IMG/VR virus record: IMGVR_UViG_3300027833_001471
Location: 1-57,330 of that record
DNA length: 57,330 nucleotides
Origin: a virus
Strand: one strand, 5' to 3'
This document shows, piece by piece, positions 1-7,738 of the stretch. The notes below the pieces were generated by a model. The model did not search any database, was not told where the DNA came from, and saw only the letters and a program-made list of their open reading frames with translations. The translations under genes and the position numbers were made by a program. Each line of letters starts with the position of its first letter. Position 1 is the stretch's first letter.

Positions 1-61
1 CGTTAGGCAAACGAGACACAGCCACAGTAAAGCCGATGGGTGATAGGTAATTAGTATTCAT
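1..61 (-). CDS. Partial T4-like tail/baseplate gene (N-terminus only)
   Basis: A leftward reading frame starts with ATG at 61 and runs off the window, giving 20 residues. An AGGAAAG ribosome site lies 8 bases upstream and a TATAAATA late promoter lies at 112-105, so this looks like a virion gene. The segment GFTVAVSRLPN resembles the start of T4-like tail tube, tube-initiator or tail-cap proteins, which open with a similar 'F.v.v.rLPN' stretch. The family call is an inference from a very short piece; that a late gene begins here is better supported than its identity. Confidence 0.5.
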   Translation of the reverse strand, partial: MNTNYLSPIGFTVAVSRLPN

Positions 62-78
62 TTTCAAAACTTTCCTAT

Positions 79-107
79 TTGACAATCATTCTTTTCTATG
101 ATACTAT
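79..107 (+). promoter_or_regulatory. Sigma70-type early promoter of gene 39
   Basis: TTGACA at 79-84, a 17-base spacer and TACTAT at 102-107, 55 bases before the topoisomerase start codon. Confidence 0.55.
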
Positions 108-112
108 TTATA
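105..112 (-). promoter_or_regulatory. T4-like late promoter (TATAAATA)
   Basis: Exact TATAAATA on the minus strand, 44 bases before the leftward start codon at 61. This is the T4 late-promoter -10 box recognised by gp55/gp33/gp45-modified polymerase. It overlaps the divergent early promoter for gene 39. Confidence 0.7.
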
Positions 113-162
113 AATGTTACTAAATAAGGATTATTGATCAATCCTGAGAATAGCGAGGCCAC

Positions 163-1998
163 ATGGCAGAAGATTTTAAAATTTTAACAGCACGTCAACA
201 CGTCAGAGAACGTATTGGCATGTATATGGGTTCAAGTTCCCTTGAGGAAGTTGAGCGATTTGTTATGGGTGAATGGAAAACTGCAAAGTACGTTCCTGCA
301 CTATCTAAAATGGTAGATGAAATACTTGACAACTCAATCGATGAGGCAATTCGTACAAGCTTTAAACACGCCAATAAGATCGACGTATCAGTCAAGATGG
401 ATAACTCTATTACTATCTCTGACAACGGACGTGGTATCCCACATGAGGATGTGTTCGATGCAACCACCAAGAAGACTATAGCTAGGGCTACAGCGGCTTG
501 GACTAGAGTTAATGCGGGTACGTCTTTTGATGACGAACGTGTTACCATTGGCACGAATGGCGTTGGATCATCAGCTACTAACTTCCTATCAGCTAAGTTC
601 ATTGGCAAAACTTGGTCTAATGGTACTATCCTTCAAGTGTCATGCACTAATGGTGCTGAAAAGATACGTGAGACAAAGAAAGAAAAGACTGGCAATGGTA
701 CTGAGGTGTCATTCGTACCAGACTTTGATTTGTTTGAGGTGAACAACCTTAATGATCTCGACACACTCGCTTTGCTTGAGGATCGTTTGATTGCATTGCA
801 AATGGCTTTCCCTGAGATTGCTTTCTCTTTCAATAAGAAACGCATCAAGGTAAATAACCTTAAGAAATATTCTGAGATGTTCATCCAAGAGGGTGAAGCT
901 TCTATTATTGAAAAGAGCGACAACCTCTCGTTCTTCATTGCATCCAGTGAAGACGGTTTCAGATCAAACTCATATGTCAATGGTGTGAACACACGCCAAG
1001 GCGGCACATACGTTGACTTCGTGATGAATGGTATCGTTGACGAACTTGTTGTTAAGATCAAGCGTAAGTATAAGATCGAAATGGCTAAGATCACAATCAA
1101 GAGTGGGTTATCGTTCGTGATGTTCAGTCGTAACTTTGTCAATCCGAAGTTTGATTCACAAACAAAAGAGCGTTTGACAAATCCAATGGGTAATGTCAAA
1201 GCACATTATCTTGAGTCTGGCGTTAAGGACTTTGTGTTCTATTCGCAAAAGATCATGAATACACCTTCGATCATCGAACCAATCATTGAGGCTCAGTTGG
1301 CTAAGAAGTTAGCGCAAGATAAACGAGCCGCTACTCTAGCTCAAAAGAACCTTCGCAAGGTAAAGGTAGCCAAGCACATTGCCGCTAACAAGCCCTCAGC
1401 AACACTTAAGATTGTCGAGGGAGATTCTGCCATGGGGTTCCTACTGAAAGTTCGTAACGCCGATAAGGTGGGCGCTATGCCGCTCAGAGGGGTTATTATG
1501 AATACGTGGGACATGAAGCCAGCAGACGTTCTCAAGAACAAAGAGTTGTCTGAGTTGGTTGCTGTACTTGGTTTGAATATCAATGATCCAGATAGCGTAG
1601 ACAATATGCAATATGAGAACATCGCAACTCTTACAGATGCTGACCACGATGGTATCGGACACATCAGTCCATTGCTGATTGCTTTCTTCTATAAGTTTTG
1701 GCCTAGACTGCTATCTGAGCGAAGAGTTAAGATTACTCGAACACCAATTATGATCTCAAATAAAGATAAGAAGGTGAAGTGGTTCTACGGATACGAAGAA
1801 GCATCGAAGTTCAAAACAGACAACCCATCTGGTTGGAAGCATCGTTACATTAAGGGGCTTGGCTCTTTGACTGAAGAAGAATATGATGTGATTATTAACA
1901 AACCAAAGTACGACACTGTTACCGTTGACGATGCGTCTATGTTCCAAATGATGTTTGGTAAAGATTCGGCACTACGTAAACAGTTCATGTTTTCGTAG
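163..1998 (+). CDS. 39: DNA topoisomerase II large subunit (T4 gp39/gp60-like)
   Basis: Type IIA topoisomerase ATPase/TOPRIM subunit, which with the gp52 protein relaxes phage DNA and supports replication. The N-terminal GHKL ATPase fold is seen in the EILDNSIDEA helix (general base E53, Mg ligand N57), DNGRGIP at 87-93 and GTNGVGSSA near 130. The TOPRIM domain has EGDSA at 419-423 and the metal-binding DADHD at 492-496. At 611 residues it covers both gp39 and gp60 of T4, so the gene is unsplit here. It is followed by two tiny genes and then gene 52, the normal partner. Start ATG at 163 begins the conserved N-terminus. Confidence 0.95.
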   Translation: MAEDFKILTARQHVRERIGMYMGSSSLEEVERFVMGEWKTAKYVPALSKMVDEILDNSIDEAIRTSFKHANKIDVSVKMDNSITISDNGRGIPHEDVFDATTKKTIARATAAWTRVNAGTSFDDERVTIGTNGVGSSATNFLSAKFIGKTWSNGTILQVSCTNGAEKIRETKKEKTGNGTEVSFVPDFDLFEVNNLNDLDTLALLEDRLIALQMAFPEIAFSFNKKRIKVNNLKKYSEMFIQEGEASIIEKSDNLSFFIASSEDGFRSNSYVNGVNTRQGGTYVDFVMNGIVDELVVKIKRKYKIEMAKITIKSGLSFVMFSRNFVNPKFDSQTKERLTNPMGNVKAHYLESGVKDFVFYSQKIMNTPSIIEPIIEAQLAKKLAQDKRAATLAQKNLRKVKVAKHIAANKPSATLKIVEGDSAMGFLLKVRNADKVGAMPLRGVIMNTWDMKPADVLKNKELSELVAVLGLNINDPDSVDNMQYENIATLTDADHDGIGHISPLLIAFFYKFWPRLLSERRVKITRTPIMISNKDKKVKWFYGYEEASKFKTDNPSGWKHRYIKGLGSLTEEEYDVIINKPKYDTVTVDDASMFQMMFGKDSALRKQFMFS

Positions 1999-2002
1999 GG
2001 GG

Positions 2003-2031
2003 TTGACAAGGTATGGACAGGGTGATAAACT
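2003..2031 (+). promoter_or_regulatory. Sigma70-type promoter
   Basis: TTGACA 2003-2008, 17-base spacer, TAAACT 2026-2031, placed just after the gene 39 stop codon. It overlaps the first codons of the next small frame, which makes that frame's ATG at 2013 suspect. Confidence 0.45.
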
Positions 2032-2201
2032 TTATTCATTGGTATCGACAGTTAAAAGCTGAAGGTGTGGAGATGGGTTGGGATACTAAAGAGTTAGCCT
2101 ACCACACAAGATACAATACATGGAACTGTTTACGTTGGGCAATTATGAACAGCGGAACACATTATACGGATGGGAGTTATTTCGATGAGCAAGATTGGTA
2201 A
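2013..2201 (+). CDS. Small hypothetical protein
   Basis: 62 residues, rich in Trp and Tyr, no recognised family. ATG 2013 lies inside a sigma70-type promoter whose start site would be near 2038, so translation may begin instead at ATG 2072, which follows a GGTGTGGAG ribosome site and gives about 42 residues. It sits between the topoisomerase subunits and overlaps the next small frame. Confidence 0.55.
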   Translation: MDRVINFIHWYRQLKAEGVEMGWDTKELAYHTRYNTWNCLRWAIMNSGTHYTDGSYFDEQDW

Positions 2202-2304
2202 TTACGTAGTTGAGCTACAAGAGCAAATGACTGAAGAAGAAGCGCAAGCACAATACGAAGAAGAGTATGAGCCTTGCTTTGAATCAGATGAGGACGGTAG
2301 ATGA
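2185..2304 (+). CDS. Small acidic hypothetical protein
   Basis: A 39-residue frame, very acidic (many Glu in the middle and C-terminal half). It overlaps the end of the previous frame by 17 bases and its TGA overlaps the ATG of gene 52 (ATGA), a coupling seen across this genome. No family recognised; support comes from packing and codon pattern only. Confidence 0.55.
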   Translation: MSKIGNYVVELQEQMTEEEAQAQYEEEYEPCFESDEDGR

Positions 2305-3647
2305 GTTTACTAGAATTTACAAAAGATGATAAGTCCACTACGGACTATCCGATTAGCAATGTTGCCAAGAACGAATGGCTTGACTTTGCTATGTACACGG
2401 TTGAGTCTCGTGCCATTCCAAATATGATCGATGGACTAAAGCCAGTTCAGCGGTTCTATTTGTATTCATCTTTGCTAAACTCTAAGCGAGACTTCAAGAA
2501 AGTATCAGCGGTTTCTGGTATTATCTCTGACTATGGGTATAACCACGGTGAAACTTCAGCCGCAGGTGCTGGTCAGTTAATGGCGGCTTCTTGGAATAAC
2601 AATGTCTGCCTTGTAGAGGGCAGAGGTTCATTCGGTACTAGACTTATACAACAAGCGGGTGCGGCACGTTATGTATACACACGTGTGCATAAAAACTTTG
2701 AAACATATATCAAAGACCTTGAGTTGTCACCAGTACATGATGATCCAGAGCATGAGCCACCATCATTCTATTTGCCTGTACTACCTTTAGTATTGGCTAA
2801 TGGTGCTAAGGGTATCGCTACAGGCTTTGCTACTAGCATTTTACCAAGAAGTACAAAGCATCTTGCCAAAGCAGTTAAAGAATATCTTGCGAAAGGTTCT
2901 ATTGCACGAAAGCTTCCTATCACCTTTCCAGACTTTAGTGGCAAGGTAGAATACAACAAAGAAGAAGATAAGTACCAAGTCATCGGTACGTTCGAGCGCA
3001 AAAGCAAAACTGTAATGGTTATCACTGAAGTACCTTATGGATTTGACCGTGAGGGTTACATCAAGGTGCTTGACACATTGGAAGACAATAACGACATTGT
3101 TTCATACGAAGACAAATGTGATAAGACTGGGTTTTGTTTTGAAATCAAACTTAAGCTTGCTTCTGCCAATGCTTGGACTGATGAACGCATCATCCGTAAG
3201 TTTAAGTTGAGCAAACCTCTGACTGAGAACCTTACTGTGATCGACCAGAATGGTAAGCTACGTGAATATAAAGATGAGCGTGAACTAATTAAAGATTTTG
3301 TCGATTACCGCTTGACTGTCTTGCAAAAAAGAATTAATCTACGAAAGAAACAAGAGACTGAAGAATCACGTTGGCTCAAAGTTAAGATGCAGTTTATCCA
3401 AGCAGTGCTAGATGGGACAATTCAGTTTAAAAACAAAAAGAAAGATGTTATTGCTACACAGATATTAAAAGTTACTGATGCATTAGAATTAGATGTTGAC
3501 AAACTTCTCAGAATCAATATGCTATCACTGACGGACGAAATGGTTAAAGACCTCAAACAACAAATCGAGAGTTCTAAAGACCGACTAAAATTTTGGAAAG
3601 CAACAACGCCTAAAGATCAATTCGAAATCGACTTATCGGAGATTTAA
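2301..3647 (+). CDS. 52: DNA topoisomerase II medium subunit (T4 gp52-like)
   Basis: DNA-cleaving subunit of the phage type IIA topoisomerase, homologous to GyrA/ParC. The winged-helix active site is visible as AARYVYTR with catalytic Tyr124 preceded by Arg123; 'IDGLKPVQRFYL' at 43-54 is the conserved GyrA-type opening. The last ~120 residues are charged and helical, consistent with the dimerising coil. 448 residues matches T4 gp52 (about 440). Translationally coupled to the upstream 39-residue frame by an ATGA overlap, and placed next to its partner gene 39. Confidence 0.95.
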   Translation: MSLLEFTKDDKSTTDYPISNVAKNEWLDFAMYTVESRAIPNMIDGLKPVQRFYLYSSLLNSKRDFKKVSAVSGIISDYGYNHGETSAAGAGQLMAASWNNNVCLVEGRGSFGTRLIQQAGAARYVYTRVHKNFETYIKDLELSPVHDDPEHEPPSFYLPVLPLVLANGAKGIATGFATSILPRSTKHLAKAVKEYLAKGSIARKLPITFPDFSGKVEYNKEEDKYQVIGTFERKSKTVMVITEVPYGFDREGYIKVLDTLEDNNDIVSYEDKCDKTGFCFEIKLKLASANAWTDERIIRKFKLSKPLTENLTVIDQNGKLREYKDERELIKDFVDYRLTVLQKRINLRKKQETEESRWLKVKMQFIQAVLDGTIQFKNKKKDVIATQILKVTDALELDVDKLLRINMLSLTDEMVKDLKQQIESSKDRLKFWKATTPKDQFEIDLSEI

Positions 3648-4043
3648 ATGTACTACACTGCATACGCCAAGCCAAAGATTATAACAAACAAGCTAATGGA
3701 CAAAGTTGTCGTGTTTGCTTGTGACTTTCTTAATCTTGACGTTGACCTTGAAATAGAATTCAAGGGCGTAGAGAATGGTGGGTATGTTGACTTTGAAGAA
3801 GGTGAAGACATCGTTGTCGGTATCAATCCAGATCAAAGTAAGAACGAACTAATCCGTACTATCTTTCATGAGATGGTTCACGTTAAGCAGTATGTTGAAG
3901 GTGACTTGTCTCACGAAAATTCAGATAATCTCTGGAAAGGTGAGGTTGTTGATGTTCCTTATTCAGATCGTCCATGGGAGAAAGAAGCTTATGAGCAAGA
4001 AGAAGCTATGTGGCACATCTTTACAAAAGAGGTTGGACTATGA
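3648..4043 (+). CDS. Putative zinc-metallopeptidase-like protein (HExxH), copy 1
   Basis: 131 residues with a single HEMVHVKQY motif near residue 76, the HExxH zinc site of zincins, followed by an acidic C-terminal part with a possible third ligand in the Glu-rich stretch. It looks like a small SprT/zincin-like phage protein. The next gene is a clear paralogue (same HEM.HVKQY core and a shared 'W.[KD]EA' tail), so this is a tandem duplication. Substrate unknown. It starts directly after gene 52 with no gap. Confidence 0.7.
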   Translation: MYYTAYAKPKIITNKLMDKVVVFACDFLNLDVDLEIEFKGVENGGYVDFEEGEDIVVGINPDQSKNELIRTIFHEMVHVKQYVEGDLSHENSDNLWKGEVVDVPYSDRPWEKEAYEQEEAMWHIFTKEVGL

Positions 4044-4423
4044 TAATTGACGTTGCAGTCAACGAAAAATATGATGCTCTTTTGGATGACTTTGTTTACT
4101 ACATCTGCAAGCATTTTGGTATTATCCCACGGAAGATTTCTATAGAAACTGCTGACCTAGTTGGTAACAGAGGGATGTGCTTTGATGACGATGATGGAGA
4201 GTTTACTATCTTGGTAAAAACAAATGATGATATGGGACAGACTTTCGCAACTGTTGCGCATGAGATGATCCATGTTAAACAATATATGACACAAAATCTT
4301 GGTCAGATACTTGACGAAAGTACGGCAATGCCGTATGATTCGCGGTGGTGGGAAGATGAAGCTTTTAATGGTGCGGTTCCTCTTGTGGAATCTTTTGCAA
4401 CTAAGATCAAACTTTCTAGTTGA
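4040..4423 (+). CDS. Putative zinc-metallopeptidase-like protein (HExxH), copy 2
   Basis: 127 residues from ATG 4040, which overlaps the stop of copy 1 as ATGA; this start is preferred over the in-frame ATG at 4010, which would overlap more. The motif HEMIHVKQY (near residue 74) matches copy 1 and is followed by a similar 'MPYDSRWWEDEAF' block. Both copies keep His-Glu-His, so both could bind zinc. Function unknown; a cytosolic protease or a DNA-associated zincin is possible. Confidence 0.7.
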   Translation: MIIDVAVNEKYDALLDDFVYYICKHFGIIPRKISIETADLVGNRGMCFDDDDGEFTILVKTNDDMGQTFATVAHEMIHVKQYMTQNLGQILDESTAMPYDSRWWEDEAFNGAVPLVESFATKIKLSS

Positions 4424-4448
4424 CACCACCCAACCACTAGTGTATTAT
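4420..4448 (+). promoter_or_regulatory. Sigma70-type early promoter
   Basis: TTGACA 4420-4425 overlaps the stop codon of the previous gene; 17-base spacer; TATTAT 4443-4448. It drives the run of small genes from 4477. Confidence 0.7.
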
Positions 4449-4476
4449 ACACTTAATCGAAAGAAAAGGAAAACAA

Positions 4477-4707
4477 ATGAGTATCGACTTAACATTCTTT
4501 GAGGTAACGGATACCCAAAAACAAGTGGCTAATCTTGGTCGCAAGATGATGGAGTATTCGGAGAACTACAAAGACTCTGATATTCCCTTGGAAATTCTTA
4601 ATGCAATGTCTCGTGTCGGAGAAAATCTTGCTGAAAATGCTTATGATAAAGTAAAGCTAGATGAGATCGATACTATGGTTGTTAAATATGCTAGGAGAGT
4701 GTTATGA
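4477..4707 (+). CDS. Small hypothetical protein
   Basis: 76 residues, predicted mostly helical and acidic, no recognised family. Preceded by AAAGGAAAAC as ribosome site and by a strong early promoter at 4420. Overlaps the next gene by ATGA. Likely an early phage protein. Confidence 0.75.
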   Translation: MSIDLTFFEVTDTQKQVANLGRKMMEYSENYKDSDIPLEILNAMSRVGENLAENAYDKVKLDEIDTMVVKYARRVL

Positions 4708-4952
4708 GTGAGTTGGGCTTTGAAACTTCATATGAAGATGAAGTGACAGTTGAAATTATGGATTGGGCTTTGGATACAATGCCAGATGAAGTAAAAGGCA
4801 TGACACTAGAAGAAGTTGCAGATAAATATTGGGAAGTACACTTGAGTAGTACGCCAGATGAAGATGCCTTTTCTGTATTACCCGACTTCGATGATGATGC
4901 TCTAACAGACTTAACAAAAACATATGGGAATCAACCAAATGAAAAATTTTAA
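4704..4952 (+). CDS. Small acidic hypothetical protein
   Basis: 82 residues, strongly acidic, no family recognised. ATGA overlap with the upstream gene, and its last 14 bases overlap the next gene. Very acidic small early phage proteins often act as DNA mimics or inhibitors, but nothing specific is visible here. Confidence 0.7.
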   Translation: MSELGFETSYEDEVTVEIMDWALDTMPDEVKGMTLEEVADKYWEVHLSSTPDEDAFSVLPDFDDDALTDLTKTYGNQPNEKF

Positions 4953-5415
4953 GAAATTAGTATTGGTAGCCGCTCTGGCTACTGCAACACAGGCTACGGC
5001 AAACGAGAATGTAACAAACATTACAGTCTTTGATCATACTAAGACCGTAGTTACCAACAACCCTATTCAAGTTCGTGAATGTCGTGACGTAGAAGTCCCA
5101 GTTTATGAAAACTACCAAGGTGAAGGAGATGCCGCAGGCGGCGCATTTCTAGGAATGATCATTGGTGGCTTGCTTGGAAAAGGTGTTACTGGTGATGATG
5201 GTGGTGCGGCGGCTGGAGCGGTGATCGGTGGATTAGTTGGTGCTGATAAAGGCGCAAAAGGTTCGAATGGTCAACGTATTGTAGGATATTCTTACGAAGA
5301 GCGTTGTAATATCGTGACTGAGAATCGTAGAGAAGAGCGAGAAGTATATAGCCACTCTACCATTCGTTTCCATCTTGGTGGTGAGCGTCACGTTTTAAAG
5401 TTTCAACGCCGATGA
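4939..5415 (+). CDS. Glycine-zipper 2TM domain protein, exported
   Basis: Start taken at ATG 4939, giving 158 residues whose N-terminus is a good signal peptide (MKNFKKLVLVAALATATQA then TA-N). The middle has a glycine zipper with two potential membrane segments (GGAFLGMIIGGLLGKG and AGAVIGGLVGADKGAKG). Two Cys-containing flanks surround it. Glycine-zipper 2TM proteins are envelope-associated, as in the Rickettsia 17-kDa antigen family. In a phage this could serve lysis, superinfection exclusion or envelope stress. The ATG at 4924 would add five residues before the signal peptide and is less likely. Confidence 0.75.
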   Translation: MKNFKKLVLVAALATATQATANENVTNITVFDHTKTVVTNNPIQVRECRDVEVPVYENYQGEGDAAGGAFLGMIIGGLLGKGVTGDDGGAAAGAVIGGLVGADKGAKGSNGQRIVGYSYEERCNIVTENRREEREVYSHSTIRFHLGGERHVLKFQRR

Positions 5416-5513
5416 TAGATATTGTCGTAGCTAACCTAATCTTTTGGAGTTTGTATATTTTCATAGGTACAATTCCTTATCGTGTAATGCAGAAAGCAAT
5501 TGACAATTCATGA
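5412..5513 (+). CDS. Tiny single-span membrane protein
   Basis: 33 residues starting at an ATGA overlap with the glycine-zipper gene and ending in an ATGA overlap with the next gene. One hydrophobic helix (VVANLIFWSLYIFIGTI) then a basic tail. The double overlap is the main support. Function unknown. Confidence 0.6.
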   Translation: MIDIVVANLIFWSLYIFIGTIPYRVMQKAIDNS

Positions 5514-5695
5514 GATACACATTAGAAAGAAACGGTAAAGTGGTACAACACATTGTAATGGTTGGTGCTGAGAAAAGTAACTTCAAGACCCCTACTGTGT
5601 TTGACCTTAAATTTGAAACATACGAAGCGGCTAATGAAGTAGCCGAAGTGTTAAAAGCCAAAGTTGTAGATAACCAAGCTACATTAGCGGCGTAA
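5510..5695 (+). CDS. Small hypothetical protein
   Basis: 61 residues, beta-alpha pattern at the N-terminus (RYTLERNGKVVQHIVMVG), no family recognised. Coupled by ATGA to the tiny membrane protein upstream; the tRNA cluster begins six bases after its stop. Confidence 0.7.
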   Translation: MRYTLERNGKVVQHIVMVGAEKSNFKTPTVFDLKFETYEAANEVAEVLKAKVVDNQATLAA

Positions 5696-5701
5696 GAATT
5701 A

Positions 5702-5778
5702 GTTTCCTTAGCTCAGCTGGATAGAGCAACTGCCTTCTAAGCAGTAGGTCGTAGGTTCGAATCCTACAGGGAACGCCA
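5702..5778 (+). tRNA. tRNA-Arg (UCU)
   Basis: Cloverleaf with acceptor GTTTCCT/AGGGAAC, anticodon loop containing TCT, T-loop GTTCGAATC and an encoded CCA at 5776-5778. Reads AGA, a codon favoured by AT-rich phages over their hosts. Confidence 0.95.
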
Positions 5779-5787
5779 AAACAGTGT

Positions 5788-5862
5788 GCGAGAGTAGCTT
5801 AGCGGTAGAGCAAGACGCTCATAACGTCCAGGTCGTAGGTTCGATCCCTACCTCTCGCACCA
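5788..5862 (+). tRNA. tRNA with CAT anticodon (Met or Ile2)
   Basis: Acceptor GCGAGAG/CTCTCGC, loop CTCATAA giving anticodon CAT, T-loop GTTCGATCC, encoded CCA at 5860-5862. It lacks the three G:C pairs of an initiator anticodon stem. Whether it is elongator Met or TilS-modified Ile2 cannot be settled by eye. Confidence 0.9.
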
Positions 5863-5888
5863 AGAACGTGTTGGGTAGCACCGACTAG

Positions 5889-6055
5889 TATGGGTCAGCA
5901 AATCCCATATGATGAGAAGTGATTTAGCAGTCACAACAAAAGGCTTGATGGAAGTATCTCGGCAGGTGCATGTCGTTAGCAAGGTAGGGGTGGAGTTATA
6001 CCAAAGAATATCTAACGTTCTACGATATTTGACTTTGAAACTCCTCTTGCGCACC
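5889..6055 (+). ncRNA. Candidate structured non-coding RNA
   Basis: The 220 bases between the second tRNA and the next gene hold no convincing gene but a lot of pairing. Nested helices: GGTGC 5965 with GCACC 6051; GCAAG 5979 with CTTGC 6046; GGAGTT 5992 with AACTCC 6039; CAAAG 6002 with CTTTG 6033; AATATC 6007 with GATATT 6024. Two local hairpins precede them: TATGGG/CCCATA (5889/5904) and GTGA/TCAC (5919/5931). The 3' end reads GCACCA. It may be a stable phage RNA processed with the tRNAs, like the non-tRNA stable RNAs of the T4 tRNA cluster, or a decayed tRNA array. No known family recognised. Confidence 0.5.
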
Positions 6056-6082
6056 ACCCATAACTTTAACAAGGTAATAAGT

Positions 6083-6223
6083 ATGCGAAACATTTACGAG
6101 AAAAAAGACCTGACAATAAAAGAACTTACAAAACTATTTTCTGATAATGATATCGATTATTTCATCAAATCAGTAGATGGATGCGTTGCCGCAATACATT
6201 TTATCGTTAAGCCTGATGAGTAG
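6083..6223 (+). CDS. Small hypothetical protein
   Basis: 46 residues from ATG 6083, preceded by AAGGTAATAAGT. A longer in-frame extension back to 5909 would run through the structured RNA region and is rejected. No family recognised. Its end overlaps the epimerase start by 8 bases. Confidence 0.6.
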   Translation: MRNIYEKKDLTIKELTKLFSDNDIDYFIKSVDGCVAAIHFIVKPDE

Positions 6224-7082
6224 GGTTCTTGTAACAGGAGCTACTGGATATGTAGGTAGCCACTTAGTTAAGCGTCTTGCTGAATATGGGCATGAGGTTC
6301 ATGGTATTGACATTAACTTCCACGGTGAACATAACAATGTTGAAAAGTATTGTAGCTTAAAGCTACAGGATATCACATGGGTTATGAAGTATCGTTCAGA
6401 ATACGATGCTGTTGTCCATCTTGCTGGTAGAAGTGTCGTACCACAAAGTCTTATTGAACCATCTGAGTATTACAGAGTGAATACGATGGGTACAGATAAT
6501 CTGTTTAATTATATCGATACACCCAACCTTATTTTTGCGAGTACGTCTAGTGCATTTGAAATGGCATCTCCATACGCACGATCTAAGGTAGCGGCTGAGG
6601 ATATCATAAAGGAGAAGTCCAATGGGCATACTATTTTCCGCTTTTTTAATGTCTCTGGTTCTAATGGTGTTCATAGGCAACTTGGCTCTGCCACTCATCT
6701 TATTCGTCGTTGTGCTATGGTTGCTGCTGGAAATCTTCCCCACATTGATATATTTGGCGTGGATTATCCTACTCGTGACGGTACTTGTATACGCGATTAT
6801 GTACATGTCAGTGATCTTAGTTCTGCTATAGCAAAATCAGTTGAGACTGGCGCACTAAATACTGAGTATGAGTGTTTGGGTGGTAATGTAGGTTATACTG
6901 TTCTTGAAGTTGTTAGTGCAATGGAACGTGTGACAGGCAAGAAAATCAAGACTGTAATTCAAGGAAGACGACAGGGTGATGCAGTATCATCAGTTGTTGA
7001 CAATCTGAGTAAATGTGTTACACTTACAAAGACTTTAGAGGATATGTGTTTGGATCAATATAAGTTGGAACTAACACTTTAA
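6216..7082 (+). CDS. NAD-dependent epimerase/dehydratase (extended SDR)
   Basis: Nucleotide-sugar-modifying Rossmann enzyme of the UDP-glucose 4-epimerase/dehydratase family. Start taken at ATG 6216, where the protein opens directly with the NAD fingerprint VLVTGATGYVGSHL. An SDR-type Ser region (FASTSSAFE) and YARSK active site (YxxxK) follow, then RFFNVSG, and 'RDYVHVSDLSSAI', typical of GalE-like enzymes. 288 residues is short for the family (about 310-330). The product may feed the glycosyltransferases at 32-35 kb or alter host surface sugars; substrate not determined. Confidence 0.9.
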   Translation: MSRVLVTGATGYVGSHLVKRLAEYGHEVHGIDINFHGEHNNVEKYCSLKLQDITWVMKYRSEYDAVVHLAGRSVVPQSLIEPSEYYRVNTMGTDNLFNYIDTPNLIFASTSSAFEMASPYARSKVAAEDIIKEKSNGHTIFRFFNVSGSNGVHRQLGSATHLIRRCAMVAAGNLPHIDIFGVDYPTRDGTCIRDYVHVSDLSSAIAKSVETGALNTEYECLGGNVGYTVLEVVSAMERVTGKKIKTVIQGRRQGDAVSSVVDNLSKCVTLTKTLEDMCLDQYKLELTL

Positions 7083-7157
7083 TGGGAAGTAGCTCAATGG
7101 TAGAGCATCTGTTTTTGGTACAGAAGGTTGTAGGTTCGAGTCCTACCTTCCCAGCCA
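7083..7157 (+). tRNA. tRNA-Gln (UUG)
   Basis: Acceptor TGGGAAG/CTTCCCA, anticodon stem TCTGT/ACAGA with loop TTTTGGT (anticodon TTG), T-loop GTTCGAGTC and encoded CCA 7155-7157. The epimerase stop ends at the base before it. Confidence 0.93.
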
Positions 7158-7176
7158 AATTATAAGAGGAACTTAA

Positions 7177-7692
7177 GTGGCTGATGTTTTGATGTTAAAT
7201 GCTGATGGTCAACCAGTCAGTTATCTACCACTTAGTACCATTAAATGGAAAGAAGCAATCATGTACATGTGGCACGATAAGTGTACTGTATTAGATTGGT
7301 ACGACGATTGGGTTGTAAGATCACCATCGTGGGAAACCAAAGTTCCATCTGTTATCATATTAAAAGATTATGTTCGCAAGAAAACCCAAGTGCGGTTCTC
7401 TAAAAATAACGTTTATCTAAGAGACTTGTATACTTGTCTGTATTGTGAACAGCACGTCAGTCGTTCCATGGCAACACTTGATCACGTCATACCACTTAGC
7501 TTGGGTGGCAAAACTACATGGGAAAACATCGCTACTGCGTGTAATAAATGTAATGGTATTAAAGCAAACAGGACAAATATGAAGCCAGTATATGTACCAT
7601 ACCGCCCTGGTTATTACGAGTTAGTTCGTAAGAAAAAACAATTCGAGATCGAAGCTACGCATCCTTCTTGGGAAAAGTGGTTGACAAGCTAA
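7177..7692 (+). CDS. HNH endonuclease
   Basis: 171 residues from a GTG start at 7177 with AGAGGA upstream. HNH signature: two Cys pairs (CLYCEQ and CNKCNG) bracket LDHVIPLSLGGKTTWEN, the His-Asn zinc-finger nuclease core near residues 105-130. A free-standing HNH gene right after a tRNA resembles phage homing or recombination endonucleases. No intron is evident in the neighbouring genes. Confidence 0.9.
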   Translation: MADVLMLNADGQPVSYLPLSTIKWKEAIMYMWHDKCTVLDWYDDWVVRSPSWETKVPSVIILKDYVRKKTQVRFSKNNVYLRDLYTCLYCEQHVSRSMATLDHVIPLSLGGKTTWENIATACNKCNGIKANRTNMKPVYVPYRPGYYELVRKKKQFEIEATHPSWEKWLTS

Positions 7693-7709
7693 ACGAATCA
7701 TAGTATTGG
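7681..7709 (+). promoter_or_regulatory. Weak sigma70-type promoter with GANTC in spacer
   Basis: TTGACA 7681-7686, spacer containing GAATC, and TATTGG at 7704-7709 as the best-placed -10. It starts at the HNH gene end and would serve the 7739 gene. The -10 is poor, so confidence is low. Confidence 0.35.
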
Positions 7710-7738
7710 TTGTTCATCAACTATGAAAGGACGATGTT

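Noticed and set aside
195-608. Long reading frame opposite gene 39, and similar antisense frames throughout (for example 633-1199, 13279-13824, 47238-47744)
   Set aside because: They mirror strongly conserved genes on the other strand, have no ribosome sites or promoters, and show no family features.
5909-6082. Upstream extension of the small gene at 6083
   Set aside because: It would run through the structured RNA region; the ATG at 6083 has a proper ribosome site and the upstream residues look random.
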